From: Nitrospirota bacterium
GTDB lineage: Bacteria > Nitrospirota > Thermodesulfovibrionia > Thermodesulfovibrionales > UBA6898
DNA: 64,000 bases
Reading direction: 5' to 3'
Assembly: GCA_016235245.1 (NCBI GenBank)
Contig: JACRLO010000018.1
Coordinates: 1 to 64,000, forward strand
Position numbers and translations under genes: made by a program. This document shows positions 24,720-33,718 of this stretch, in pieces. The notes below the pieces were generated by a model. It had not been told where the DNA came from, did no database searches, and worked only from the letters and a program-made list of their open reading frames with translations. Every line of letters starts with the position of its first letter. Within the stretch, counting starts at the first letter, position 1.

Positions 24720-26320
24720 GCCATTAGACTACCACAGAGGTTCTCAAGGGGACAAGATACGAAGGGCCAAACGTGTCTACTCTTCGACATAAAAAAGGCC
24801 ATATCCCTTATTCTTCCGGGATACGGCCTTTTAATGATTATTCGATGAAAACTGTTACGTGCCTTCCTGCCAGCTTGCGAGGTAATTCTTCTGTGCAGTG
24901 GGATGGATATATTCATCCCCGCCGCAAGGTTATGCTGATAACTACCGGCTAATAGCGGTAGTGCTCGGTCTTGTACGGTACGTTCAGCGGCACGCCGATA
25001 TAGGCGGCCTGCGCATCGGTGAGCGTCGTCAGCTGCGCGTTGAGCTTCCTCAGCTGCAGGCGCCGGATACTTTTTGGAGCCCTTCTGCGCTTCAGTCCAC
25101 AACTCGATCTGCGCGATGGTCTGGTTGGCGAAGGAGGACGACATCACGTAGGATGGATGACCCGTGGCGCAGCCGAGGTTCACCAGGCGGCCTTTGGCCA
25201 GCAGAATGATGCGGTGCCCATCGGGGAAGATTACGTGGTCGACCTGCGGCTTGATCTCCTCCCACTGGTATTTCTCGATCGAGGCGACGTTGATCTCGGA
25301 ATCGAAGTGGCCGATGTTGCAGACAATGGCCTGATCCTTCATCTTCACCAGGTGCTGGTGGTCGATGACGTGGTAGTTGCCGGTGGCGGTGACGAAGATG
25401 TCAGCCTTGTCGCACGCGTAGTCCATGGTGACGACGCGATAGCCTTCCATCGCCGCCTGGAGCGCGCAGATCGGATCGATCTCGGTGATCCAGACCTGGG
25501 CCGAGAGCGCCCGCAGCGCCTGGGCCGAACCCTTGCCCACGTCGCCGTACCCGCAGACCACGGCGATCTTGCCAGCGATCATGACGTCGGTGGCGCGCTT
25601 GATGCCATCCACGAGCGATTCGCGGCAGCCGTAGAGGTTGTCGAACTTGGACTTGGTGACCGAGTCGTTGACGTTGATCGCGGGGATCCTGAGTTCGCCC
25701 TTCTCGTGCATCTGGTAGAGGCGATGCACGCCCGTGGTGGTCTCTTCCGTGACACCCTTGATCTGCGCCAGACGTGTCGAGTACCACTTCGGGTCCTGCT
25801 TGAGCTTCTCCCTGATGCTGGCGAACAGCACTGTGGCTTCCTCGCTGTCCGGCTTGTCGAGCACCGTGATGTCCTTCTCAGCCTTCGATCCCAGGTGCAG
25901 GAGCAGCGTGGCGTCGCCGCCGTCGTCGAGGATCATGTTGGAATAGCCGCCGTCCGGCCATTCGAAGATGCGGTGCGTGTAATCCCAGTATTCGGGCAGG
26001 GTTTCACCCTTGACCGCAAACACCGGCGTGCCGCCCGCTGCAATGGCCGCGGCCGCGTGGTCCTGCGTCGAAAAAATGTTGCATGAGGCCCAGCGCACCT
26101 GCGCGCCGAGCGCGGTCAGCGTCTCGATCAGCACAGCGGTCTGGATCGTCATGTGCAGGCTGCCGGTGATGCGCGCGCCTTTCAGGGGCTGGCTCCTGGC
26201 GTATTCCTCGCGGATGGCCATGAGACCTGGCATCTCGGTTTCGGCGATCTTGATCTCTTTGCGGCCCCAATCAGCCAGTTTGATGTCTGTGATAACGTAG
26301 TCTTTTGCTGCAGTAGTCAT
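24704..26320 (-). CDS. ahcY: Adenosylhomocysteinase with frameshifted, read-through C terminus (likely broken)
   Basis: SAH hydrolase splits S-adenosylhomocysteine to adenosine and homocysteine. From the ATG at 26320 (RBS GGGAGG) the protein is normal through the NAD domain ([19 protein letters not shown]) to [15 protein letters not shown]. It then goes out of frame at about 25060. In the +1 frame the DNA encodes the true family ending ([20 protein letters not shown] ... HYRY, stop at 24949). About 44 bases corresponding to the VGVYVLPKKLDEEV segment are missing. The C-terminal Lys-x3-Tyr that closes the neighbouring subunit's NAD site is therefore lost, replaced by about 120 unrelated residues that run across a terminator. 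GC-rich codon use and a SAH riboswitch suggest transfer from a proteobacterium. An assembly error is the alternative. Confidence 0.85.
   Translation of the reverse strand: MTTAAKDYVITDIKLADWGRKEIKIAETEMPGLMAIREEYARSQPLKGARITGSLHMTIQTAVLIETLTALGAQVRWASCNIFSTQDHAAAAIAAGGTPVFAVKGETLPEYWDYTHRIFEWPDGGYSNMILDDGGDATLLLHLGSKAEKDITVLDKPDSEEATVLFASIREKLKQDPKWYSTRLAQIKGVTEETTTGVHRLYQMHEKGELRIPAINVNDSVTKSKFDNLYGCRESLVDGIKRATDVMIAGKIAVVCGYGDVGKGSAQALRALSAQVWITEIDPICALQAAMEGYRVVTMDYACDKADIFVTATGNYHVIDHQHLVKMKDQAIVCNIGHFDSEINVASIEKYQWEEIKPQVDHVIFPDGHRIILLAKGRLVNLGCATGHPSYVMSSSFANQTIAQIELWTEAQKGSKKYPAPAAEEAQRAADDAHRCAGRLYRRAAERTVQDRALPLLAGSYQHNLAAGMNISIPLHRRITSQAGRKARNSFHRIIIKRPYPGRIRDMAFFMSKSRHVWPFVSCPLENLCGSLMACKPK
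24791..24832. terminator. Bidirectional terminator, now inside the extended ahcY frame
   Basis: AAAAGGCCATATCCC and GGGATACGGCCTTTT form a 15-bp stem with one G-T pair. On the minus strand CCTTTTTT follows. It lies 117 bases past the original ahcY stop (24949), where a terminator would be expected, confirming that the current read-through ORF is secondary. Confidence 0.85.
25058..25068 (-). other. Deletion/frameshift junction in ahcY
   Basis: On the coding strand AAG TAT CCG is followed directly by GCGCCTGCAGCTGAGG. In intact homologues codons for about 15 residues lie between Tyr-Pro and the Leu-Gln-Leu-Arg-Lys stretch. The lost length is not a multiple of three. Confidence 0.75.
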
Positions 26321-26348
26321 GGTATTCCTCCCATTCGGTTTTTTGAAT

Positions 26349-26430
26349 GGGCGCCGTTTCTGTTGAACCACTCCATCGAGCCTGACAGACGCACCTTCCG
26401 GTGACTGCTGCAGCGCCCCTCGACGCAGTC
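26349..26430 (-). promoter_or_regulatory. SAH riboswitch upstream of ahcY
   Basis: On the minus strand the conserved blocks occur in order: TCGAGGGGCGCTGCAGC (26423-26407), a CACC-GGAA-GGTG hairpin, GTCAGGCTCGA, and AACGGCGCCC (26358-26349). GGGCGC/GCGCCC forms P1, and CGAG with CTCG can form the pseudoknot. These match the S-adenosylhomocysteine riboswitch, which turns on ahcY when SAH accumulates. It ends 28 bases before the ahcY start. Confidence 0.88.
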
Positions 26431-26489
26431 ACGCAATATTGAGGGCAACCCCGCAGGGCTGCCCTATAATTTCACACAGCAATGCATCC

Positions 26490-26524
26490 CGGATTTCGGC
26501 TTTTATTCCGCGTACCGAAATCCG
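26490..26524. repeat. Inverted repeat between metK and ahcY
   Basis: CGGATTTCGG (26490-26499) and CCGAAATCCG (26515-26524) form a perfect ten-base inverted repeat, continuing into CATTCCGCATTAC-type nano-repeats up to the metK stop. It may serve as the metK 3' stem although no T-run follows. A second stem, GGGCAACCCC/GGGCTGCCC-like, lies at 26443-26464. Confidence 0.5.
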
Positions 26525-26536
26525 CATTCCGCATTA

Positions 26537-27688
26537 CTACAGTCCTGCTTCTTTCTTCAGCTCCGCTGCCTTGTCAGTATTTTCCCAGGTGAAATCAGGA
26601 TCGTTCTTGCCGAAGTGGCCGTATGCTGCGGTCTTCTTATAGATCGGCCTTCTCAACTGAAGATGATCGATGATCCCCTTAGGCGTAAGGTTGAAGTTCT
26701 TGCGGATGAGCTGCGCGATCTTCTCTTCTTCGATCTTGCCTGTCTCATGGGTATCAACAAGGATCGAGACCGGCTCAGGCACGCCGATGGCATAGGCAAG
26801 CTGCACTTCTACGCGGTCTGCAATACCGGCCGCGACAATATTCTTTGCGATGTACCGGGAGATATATGCGCCTGAACGGTCGACCTTCGTGGGATCCTTG
26901 CCGGAGAATGCCCCGCCGCCATGGCTTCCGACGCCGCCGTAGCTGTCAACAATGATCTTTCTTCCGGTCAGACCGGTGTCGCCCATCGGGCCTCCCACAA
27001 CAAAACGGCCGGTCGGGTTGATATAGTATTTCACGGTCTCTTCATCAAGCAGTTCATGCGGCACAACAGGCTTGATGACCTTTTCGATGATGTCCTCACG
27101 CATCTCTTTCATATGCACATCAGGGCTGTGCTGGGAAGAAACCACAATAGTGTCAATGCGGAACGGCTTGCCGTCCTTATACTCAATGGTCACCTGTGAC
27201 TTGCCGTCAGGCCTGAGATAGCCAAGGATGTCCTGCTTTCTCACTTCAGAGAGCTTCATCGCGATCTTGTGTGCAAGCATGATCGGCATCGGCATCAGCT
27301 CAGGCGTCTCGTTGCAGGCAAAGCCGAACATAAGTCCCTGGTCTCCTGCGCCGCCGGTGTCAACACCCATCGCAATGTCGCCTGACTGCTGGTCAATGGA
27401 AGTGATGACCGAACAGGTTTCGTAGTCAAAGCCGTATTTTGCGCGTGTATAACCGATATTCTTTATCGTCTCCCTGACAATGTCCGGGATATGCACATAG
27501 CAGGAGGTCGATATCTCGCCGGCAACAAAGGCAAGGCCGGTAGTTACCAGAGTCTCGCACGCAACCCTGGCTACCGGGTCCTGCGCAATGATCGCATCAA
27601 GGACAGAATCCGATATCTGGTCAGCTATCTTGTCCGGATGACCTTCAGTTACTGATTCTGATGTAAAGAAATAGTCTTTTTTGGGCAT
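26537..27688 (-). CDS. metK: S-adenosylmethionine synthetase
   Basis: Makes SAM from methionine and ATP. The 383-residue product has [18 protein letters not shown] at the N terminus, [12 protein letters not shown] (the GAGDQG hexapeptide) and [16 protein letters not shown] (P-loop-like). The ATG at 27688 follows AAAGGAG; the upstream open frame lacks a ribosome site. It lies upstream of ahcY on the same strand, forming the activated-methyl cycle, but a SAH riboswitch and GC-rich ahcY between them suggest that ahcY was inserted separately. I looked for a SAM riboswitch before metK and found none. Confidence 0.97.
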   Translation of the reverse strand: MPKKDYFFTSESVTEGHPDKIADQISDSVLDAIIAQDPVARVACETLVTTGLAFVAGEISTSCYVHIPDIVRETIKNIGYTRAKYGFDYETCSVITSIDQQSGDIAMGVDTGGAGDQGLMFGFACNETPELMPMPIMLAHKIAMKLSEVRKQDILGYLRPDGKSQVTIEYKDGKPFRIDTIVVSSQHSPDVHMKEMREDIIEKVIKPVVPHELLDEETVKYYINPTGRFVVGGPMGDTGLTGRKIIVDSYGGVGSHGGGAFSGKDPTKVDRSGAYISRYIAKNIVAAGIADRVEVQLAYAIGVPEPVSILVDTHETGKIEEEKIAQLIRKNFNLTPKGIIDHLQLRRPIYKKTAAYGHFGKNDPDFTWENTDKAAELKKEAGL

Positions 27689-27877
27689 GGAAGCGCTCCT
27701 TTCTGATACAGCAATTGCATATTTTAATCTTTTTATGAGGAAAAAAAAAGACAATTACCGCCTCTGGACCAAAGCAGCCGCAACTATCTCAGTTGACGAC
27801 TATCGCGTTTGCTGGCAAGATCGTTGCAAATAAGGCCAGGGGAAAGGCAGGAAGCGAACCGGGATCGCCGATAAAAA

Positions 27878-29560
27878 TCACTCTTTCCTGTCCAGAATCT
27901 CCCGTATTGTTTTCAGAAATCTTTTCATCATAACCGGTTTCTGCATAAAATAAAGATGAGGATCTTCCGCAATCCCTTTTTTCCGGATTATATTGTCAGG
28001 GTACCCGCTCACAAACAGCACCTTAACATCAGACCGTATCTGCCTTATCTCATCCCATGCCTCCTTCCCACTCTTTTTCGGCATAATAACGTCAAAAAGC
28101 AGAAGGTCGATCCTTTCCCGGTTTGCGCTGAACTGCCTTACCGCCTCTGCCCCGTCCTGTGCTTCCAATACTGCATATCCGAAATGCTCAAGCATATCTT
28201 TCGTAAGTTTTCTTACATTCGGATCATCGTCAGCAAGCAATATGGTTTCGGTCCCGCGCGGGCTCGCCTCTGTATCAGCCTCTTTGACTTCAGACGACTC
28301 ATGATGAACAAGTGGCAGATAGACCTTGAATGTCGTGCCCTTGCCCGGTTCGCTGCAGAAATTGATATATCCGTTATGTTGCTGCACAATCCCGTACACA
28401 ATAGCCAGACCCAGGCCAGTGCCTTTACCCACCTCTTTCGTAGTGAAAAACGGCTCAAATATCTTCTCGCATATTTCCTGATCCATACCTTTGCCTGCAT
28501 CAGAGACTGAAATGAGCGCATATCTGCCGGGCTTTCCAGATCCATGCGCATGGGGAAATTCATTGTCTGCCTCAAAAAGCGCTGTTCGTATAGCCAAGGG
28601 GCCTCCATCTGGCATGGCATCCCGCGCGTTCGTAACAAAGTTCATCAGCACCTGCTCGAGCTGTCCGTAATCTCCCATTACCATCAGTTTTTCATCAGCA
28701 AGGATAATAGTTGCCTCAATATCCGCACCGATAATCCTGAGCACCATTTTCTGCATTCCCCTGACCAGATCATTGACATCAACAGGCCTCAGTTCCCTGG
28801 CCTGTTTTCTGCTGAAAATCAGCAGCCCCTCGCTAAGGTGGGTCGCACGCTCTGCCGCGGCAAGGATCTCCTTCAGATAGGGCATCATGGAGTCGCCTTC
28901 CGGCATCTTCACCTCCATCAGGTTAGCGTATCCCACTATTACACTGAGGATATTATTGAAATCGTGCGCAATACCTCCGGCAAGGGTCCCGATTGCCTCA
29001 AGTTTCTGGGAGTGACGCAGCTGATTCTGAAGATTCCTCTGATCCTCCTCGGCCTGTTTGCGCTGGGCAAGGGCATTCTCAAGCTCCTTCACCTTTTCCT
29101 CAAGTTTGTTTGCCACGATGTTGCTGTATTTCAAAAGATAGTCGTGATCTTCTTTGATGGGTACAGCCCGCAACTCCGTCATATCTCTGAGACGGCACCC
29201 CTTTACAATATTGTTCAGCTCGTCCCAGAATTCGACAAGGTCTTTGGGCTTGATGATAAAGGCATCTGCGCCCAATGAAATCGCAAGCGCAGCTTCTTCT
29301 TCCCCCGTATAGGTGGCAGAATAAAAGACAAACGGAACGGACTGCAGCGCCTTATCAGTCCTGACAGCTCTCAAAAACTGGAAACCGTCCATCCGGGGCA
29401 TGAGCGCATCCGAAATGATCAGGTCGGGCAGATGAAGGGCCACTAGCTCAAGGGCCTCCTGACCATCGGCAGCTTCTGTCACCTGACAGCCGTGGTGTTC
29501 AAGAAGGCACCGCAGGATCTTCCTGTCATCAGCATTGTCATCAGCAATCAGGGTCTTCAT
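27878..29560 (-). CDS. Soluble hybrid histidine kinase (REC-HisKA-HATPase-REC)
   Basis: A 560-residue cytoplasmic signalling protein. An N-terminal receiver (phospho-Asp in LIISDALMPRMDGF) leads through a coiled coil (LEEKVKELENALAQRKQAEE) to HisKA with the His in GGIAHDFNNIL, the ATPase with NFVTNARDAMPDGG and GTGLGLAIVYG, and a second receiver (LLLFDVIMPKKSG). The kinase core closely resembles that of the membrane kinase at 6.3 kb, suggesting paralogues. It lies 35 bases downstream of the membrane sensor at 29.6-31.2 kb on the same strand, so that protein may feed it. Confidence 0.92.
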   Translation of the reverse strand: MKTLIADDNADDRKILRCLLEHHGCQVTEAADGQEALELVALHLPDLIISDALMPRMDGFQFLRAVRTDKALQSVPFVFYSATYTGEEEAALAISLGADAFIIKPKDLVEFWDELNNIVKGCRLRDMTELRAVPIKEDHDYLLKYSNIVANKLEEKVKELENALAQRKQAEEDQRNLQNQLRHSQKLEAIGTLAGGIAHDFNNILSVIVGYANLMEVKMPEGDSMMPYLKEILAAAERATHLSEGLLIFSRKQARELRPVDVNDLVRGMQKMVLRIIGADIEATIILADEKLMVMGDYGQLEQVLMNFVTNARDAMPDGGPLAIRTALFEADNEFPHAHGSGKPGRYALISVSDAGKGMDQEICEKIFEPFFTTKEVGKGTGLGLAIVYGIVQQHNGYINFCSEPGKGTTFKVYLPLVHHESSEVKEADTEASPRGTETILLADDDPNVRKLTKDMLEHFGYAVLEAQDGAEAVRQFSANRERIDLLLFDVIMPKKSGKEAWDEIRQIRSDVKVLFVSGYPDNIIRKKGIAEDPHLYFMQKPVMMKRFLKTIREILDRKE

Positions 29561-29595
29561 TCAGCCTCCTTGGAAAGTGCTTCCAGCCAGTTCAT

Positions 29596-31161
29596 CTATT
29601 GAGACCTTTTCAGCCGATTGATCTCTTCCCGGACCGTTGCGGCACATTCAGGGCAGTACCCATGGGTAAACTCAGCGTCCGTGTGCTCAGAGACATAAGA
29701 CTCGACCTGTGTCCAGTATCCTTTATCATCACGGATCTTCTTGCAGGAGGAGCATATGGGCAGAAGACCGTTCAGGGTCTTAATGTGACTCAGGGCATTC
29801 GTAAGTTCCCTGATAACATCTTCCTTCTCGGCCTCTGCACGCCTGCGGACGATAATTTCATCCTTAAGGCTGTTTACCGAGGCGTTGAGGTCCTGCCGCA
29901 TGCTGTCGAACGATTTCGCAAGGTCGCCGATCTCATCACTGGCCGCCACCCTGATTTCAGAGGTAAAATCGCCTTTCCCGATCTTCAGGGCAGCATCGCG
30001 CAGCTGTATAACAGGAAAGACCATATTTCTGAAGAGAAACCATAAAGTCAGCATTCCGATAGCAGCGATCAGCACACTGATCATGAATATCGTATTTTTC
30101 CCCCTGTCGACAACCCTGACAACGGCATCAATACTCTTCCTGATCTCATGCTCTTCATTGACTACCAGCGAGTCAAACTGACCTGAAAGCAGGCGGTCTA
30201 TTTCATTCAGTTCAGTGCGCAAACTGACCATATCACCGTTTCTGTTCTTAATTGCAGACCGATTCATTGCAGCCTCGCCTGTCTTTTCCATCCGGTCAAA
30301 AAGAGGTACCATACTGCGAATTGCGGCTATCTCCCGCTGGTCCTCCTTTTTCTTCTCCTCTTCCTGTCCGTCGGGTGATTCCTGCGTCCAATCGTCAAGC
30401 ATCCCGCGGATTTTTTTTCTGAAATCTTCGAACTGGCTTCTATCGAACCGGTATGAGCTCCCGGCAAAGACATGAAGGATGTCCAGATACTGACTGGAGA
30501 AGAACCTCGAAATTTTCTGGATCTGGAGCGCATGCTCAAGCTCATGGGACATATCCCTGAGATGGATATCAGTCTTGAGAAGAGGAATTACCGCGGTCTG
30601 CTGAAGACTGCTGAAGAGCAGAGGAAGATCTTCTTTGACTTCTGTCTCAAGCTCCTTAATTATGGCATCTGCATGGGGCAGGAGCTCCTGTCTGATACTG
30701 CCGTCTATCATGTCCATCACCCTGACAGCTGCAGGTGCATTCCCTGTTTCGGCGAATTCCACCGCGCTTTTTGACAGGTCCTGTATCCGTCTTGAGGTCT
30801 CTGTCACCTTATTGAGACGACCGTTCAGCTGCCCTCTCTTTTCCGGGGTAAACTCTGCAGAAAGAAAGGCTGTCTGCCATCTGCCAAGGATTTCTCCTGC
30901 ATGTCTGCTGAGCAGATCAAACTCCTTTCGGCCTGATCTATCCCTGCCGTTTAGAACAAGCTTTGCTACTTCATGCTGCTGCTCGTAGATGGTTCTGACA
31001 AATTTTTCCGCCTCCATTATCTGAACAATGTCGTATCTCACATCACTCATAAGGGACTTCATCTCCCGGTATGGAGCATTAAGGACATAAATCAACATTC
31101 CCACAACGATCAGGAAAAGCACAATGAAGAGGCCGAATTTTTTTCTGAGTGTGAGTTTCAT
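29596..31161 (-). CDS. Membrane sensor with HAMP and Cys-motif tail, no kinase domain
   Basis: A 521-residue protein with a transmembrane segment at about 8-27, a long helical periplasmic domain, a second segment near 355-375 and a HAMP domain (FPVIQLRDAALKIGKGDFTS). After a short coiled coil it ends in LLPICSSCKKIRDDKGYWTQ followed by THGYCPECA, a Cys4 motif seen at the end of many sensor proteins in delta-proteobacterial relatives. There is no histidine kinase, cyclase or methyl-accepting domain. It likely passes its signal to the hybrid kinase encoded immediately downstream. The role of the Cys4 tail (metal or redox) is not known to me. Confidence 0.82.
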   Translation of the reverse strand: MKLTLRKKFGLFIVLFLIVVGMLIYVLNAPYREMKSLMSDVRYDIVQIMEAEKFVRTIYEQQHEVAKLVLNGRDRSGRKEFDLLSRHAGEILGRWQTAFLSAEFTPEKRGQLNGRLNKVTETSRRIQDLSKSAVEFAETGNAPAAVRVMDMIDGSIRQELLPHADAIIKELETEVKEDLPLLFSSLQQTAVIPLLKTDIHLRDMSHELEHALQIQKISRFFSSQYLDILHVFAGSSYRFDRSQFEDFRKKIRGMLDDWTQESPDGQEEEKKKEDQREIAAIRSMVPLFDRMEKTGEAAMNRSAIKNRNGDMVSLRTELNEIDRLLSGQFDSLVVNEEHEIRKSIDAVVRVVDRGKNTIFMISVLIAAIGMLTLWFLFRNMVFPVIQLRDAALKIGKGDFTSEIRVAASDEIGDLAKSFDSMRQDLNASVNSLKDEIIVRRRAEAEKEDVIRELTNALSHIKTLNGLLPICSSCKKIRDDKGYWTQVESYVSEHTDAEFTHGYCPECAATVREEINRLKRSQ

Positions 31162-31219
31162 CCCCGCTTAACGCCTCCTGACCAATCATATCACGAATAG
31201 GGAAAAGGGGACAGACAGG

Positions 31220-32104
31220 CTATCGAATAAACTCCCTGAGGGCAGTGGAAAACATGATCGGCTCAAAACCAAAGTTCCTTCTGATGATATCAACAGCCGA
31301 GATATTGTCCTGTTCAAGCAGGCGAAGCTGGTCGGTCGTAACCAGCGGAGAAGGGAAAAACCGCTCGAGGATCGAGGCACTGAGCTTCATAAACCCCATC
31401 GGAATACTGAACGTCGGCCTCCTGTGGCCCATGGCCTTTGAGAGACTTTCAACGATCTGACGATACGAGAGATGCTCAGGTCCGCCGATATCAAAGGACC
31501 CGATGAATTTTGCCGGATCATCAATGACCATGCCAATGCAGGCGAGCCAGTCTCTTATATAGATCGGCTGGAATTTCGCCTTGCCCTCTCCCGGCAGAGG
31601 AATGACCGGAGAAAACTTCAGCATCTCCATGATCTTTTTCGTGAACCCGTCCCAGGGACCGATGATCAGGGACGGCCGGAATATGGTATACGACAGACCG
31701 CTCTGCTTGACGATCTCTTCAGCCTCTGCCTTTGTCTTCAGATACCCTGACCAGGAGGACATGTCCGCCCCCAGTGCTGATTGATAAAAGAAATGCCCGG
31801 CCCCGGCGCGTTGTGCTTCTTCAATCAGATTTTTTGTGCCATCTACATGGACGGCATGAAATGCAGAGGTGCCTTTTTCTTCTATAATCCCGACGAGATG
31901 AATGACTATGTCTCCAGGATTGAGAAGACCCTTCAGGGTATGGGGCTGCGTAATGTCGCCCTGGACGACCTCTGCGCCCTTCCGGATGAGCAGATCCTTT
32001 GCCTTCCCGGAATGAACCAGACATTTGAGCTTATGCCCTTTTGAAAGGAGAAAATCTACAAGATGCCCGCCGACAAAGCCTGATGCGCCGGCAATAACAA
32101 TCAT
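31220..32104 (-). CDS. NAD(P)-binding epimerase/NDUFA9-like protein
   Basis: An atypical short-chain dehydrogenase of 294 residues with the N-terminal Rossmann motif GASGFVGGHLVDFL, the VHLVGII strand, HVDGTKNLIEEAQRAG and a YLKTKAEAEEIV active-site-like helix. It resembles the NmrA/complex I NDUFA9 branch, whose bacterial members have unclear roles, sometimes in quinone or lipid metabolism. It overlaps the fumarase beta gene by four bases, placing it third in that operon. Confidence 0.82.
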   Translation of the reverse strand: MIVIAGASGFVGGHLVDFLLSKGHKLKCLVHSGKAKDLLIRKGAEVVQGDITQPHTLKGLLNPGDIVIHLVGIIEEKGTSAFHAVHVDGTKNLIEEAQRAGAGHFFYQSALGADMSSWSGYLKTKAEAEEIVKQSGLSYTIFRPSLIIGPWDGFTKKIMEMLKFSPVIPLPGEGKAKFQPIYIRDWLACIGMVIDDPAKFIGSFDIGGPEHLSYRQIVESLSKAMGHRRPTFSIPMGFMKLSASILERFFPSPLVTTDQLRLLEQDNISAVDIIRRNFGFEPIMFSTALREFIR

Positions 32105-32697
32105 TTCATATGTATGAGTTCTTTGAACTTCTCAAAGGAAGCCGCCTCTATTTCTCTATGGGTACTGTTGCCGTGGCTGTCCATGGTAACAATGGCGGGA
32201 AAGTCCTTTACTTCAAAGATCCACATTGCCTCAGTTGTGCCAAACTCTTCAAGCCTCCAGGAGTCAATGGTCCTGACGATCCTGTCTGCAAGATATGCGG
32301 CTGCGCCGCCAATGGTCTGAAGGTATACACACCCTGCTTCCTGCAGCGCTTTAGCGGTCTTCTCCCCCATGCCTCCTTTGCCCATGACCCCGCTTAACCC
32401 GTATTGCCTGATGACATCTGCCTCATACATCTCGACCCGCATGCTCGTTGTCGGGCCTGCGGCAATGACCTGGTATCCGTTCTCTGTTTTTTTCATCACC
32501 GGTCCGCAGTGATAGAGTACGGCACCTGAAAGATCAAAGGGCAGATCTTCTTTTTTCGGTTTTTCTTCAACAAGATATTTATGTACCCGGTCCCTGCCGG
32601 TCACGATCATTCCATTGAGAAGGACCATATCCCCTGCCTTAAGACCTGCCACAACAGCAGCAGAGAGCGGAAGATTCAGCCTTTTCCCCTCTACCAT
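32101..32697 (-). CDS. Fe-S fumarate hydratase, beta (C-terminal) subunit
   Basis: The 198-residue small subunit of a class I two-subunit fumarase (or L-tartrate dehydratase, TtdB). Signatures are GRDRVHKYL near 54, LYHCGPVM, GPTTSMRVEMYEADVI and GKGGMGEKTAKALQEAGCVYL. With the alpha subunit it interconverts fumarate and malate. The start overlaps the end of the alpha gene by seven bases. Confidence 0.92.
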   Translation of the reverse strand: MVEGKRLNLPLSAAVVAGLKAGDMVLLNGMIVTGRDRVHKYLVEEKPKKEDLPFDLSGAVLYHCGPVMKKTENGYQVIAAGPTTSMRVEMYEADVIRQYGLSGVMGKGGMGEKTAKALQEAGCVYLQTIGGAAAYLADRIVRTIDSWRLEEFGTTEAMWIFEVKDFPAIVTMDSHGNSTHREIEAASFEKFKELIHMK

Positions 32698-33536
32698 ATC
32701 AGCCGCCCCCTTCTCATTGCCCAGCAGCCTACAGAGACATCGACAAAATAGGATGCAGGATGGCGATGGTTAACGCCAACCTTGACCCCAAGGGCTGTCA
32801 TTCTGCCTCCGAGTCCCATGGCGCCTATGCCAAGCCCGTTAATTTCAGCAAGAAGCTGCTTCTCAAGCCGGGCAAGCTCCTCGATCTTATTTAGATCAGT
32901 CAGTTTTCTCATGAGCTGCTCTTTGGCAAGTCGTGACACCTGGTCTTTGGCAGCTCCTATGCCGACGCCCACGATATAAGGAGGGCAGCCCCTGCCCTGG
33001 GCCTTCTGGACCGCATCGAGCACGCATCTTCTGACTCCTTCGAGGTTGCGCTGTGCGCCGAGATCTTCAAGAGGCAGTTTGTAGGTCTGGCCAGCATTCT
33101 CACATCCGCCACCCTTGAGCATCAGGTCAATGATCAGCGAACCGCTTGGGGTCTCCTCAAAATAGATGATCGGAAAACCTTCTCCGGTATTGTCCCCCGA
33201 GTTCTTGTCAGTGATGATGTCGACGGCATTGGGCCGCAAGGGGACCTTCTGCGTTGCTTCACGCGTTGCCTCAAGAATGGTCTGTTTCAATTCATTCTGG
33301 CTCAGCCCAAAGGGGACCTTGACGTAAAAGACGGGGACCCCCGTATCCTGACAGATGGGACGCGCGGTCTCCCGTGCCCGTTTGATATTTTCAAGAATAA
33401 CGGAAAGAGAGGAAGCCGCGGTCGAGCCTTCAGCTTCAAGGGGCAAGGCAGATTTTAGCGCCTCTTCAACGTCAGGAGGCAGTGATGTAGCAACTTTCTT
33501 GTACAGCTCAACAATGCCGTCGAGGAGTTTGAGCAC
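32691..33536 (-). CDS. Fe-S fumarate hydratase, alpha (N-terminal) subunit
   Basis: The 281-residue large subunit carrying the oxygen-sensitive 4Fe-4S cluster. The three conserved cysteines are in PICQDTGVPVF, LKGGGCENAG and GRGCPPYIVGVGIG. The start is GTG at 33536. The choice of an oxygen-labile class I enzyme fits a strict anaerobe or microaerophile. It is divergent from a SufR-like Fe-S regulator, which is a plausible controller. L-tartrate dehydratase is the alternative activity. Confidence 0.92.
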   Translation of the reverse strand: MLKLLDGIVELYKKVATSLPPDVEEALKSALPLEAEGSTAASSLSVILENIKRARETARPICQDTGVPVFYVKVPFGLSQNELKQTILEATREATQKVPLRPNAVDIITDKNSGDNTGEGFPIIYFEETPSGSLIIDLMLKGGGCENAGQTYKLPLEDLGAQRNLEGVRRCVLDAVQKAQGRGCPPYIVGVGIGAAKDQVSRLAKEQLMRKLTDLNKIEELARLEKQLLAEINGLGIGAMGLGGRMTALGVKVGVNHRHPASYFVDVSVGCWAMRRGRLIW

Positions 33537-33671
33537 CTTTAGCTGCCTCTCTCTGCTAGGATTTTTTCACAAATTACTCTTGTTATCATACCAAATTAGG
33601 TGCAATATGTATGCATTATCGAATCCCTTGCTCTCTGCAATCCGGCGTTTTTAAGCAACTTTCTTTATAAA

Positions 33672-33718
33672 TATTAAAATAGTTATTTACGGAAATAGTA
33701 TTTTTATGCTATTTTTTA
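33672..33718. promoter_or_regulatory. AT-rich repeats before the SufR-like regulator gene
   Basis: The region contains repeated ATAGT units and the inverted repeat AAATAG-N10-CTATTT around the ATG at 33706. No Shine-Dalgarno sequence precedes either candidate start (33706, 33721). The layout would allow autoregulation of this gene and control of the divergent fumarase operon. Confidence 0.4.

Noticed and set aside
25019-26086. 355-codon open frame on the plus strand antisense to ahcY
   Set aside because: High GC at third positions of ahcY removes stops on the opposite strand; the translation is Val/Asp/Arg-rich with no recognisable motif and no ribosome site.
26443-26464. GGGCAACCCC/GGGCTGCCC hairpin as a terminator of metK
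   Set aside because: Imperfect stem without a T-run, and it lies directly before the SAH riboswitch; it may be part of the transferred leader.
27689-27877. Possible SAM riboswitch before metK
   Set aside because: I looked for the conserved SAM-I and SAM-II cores and found neither; the region holds only a poly-A/T stretch.
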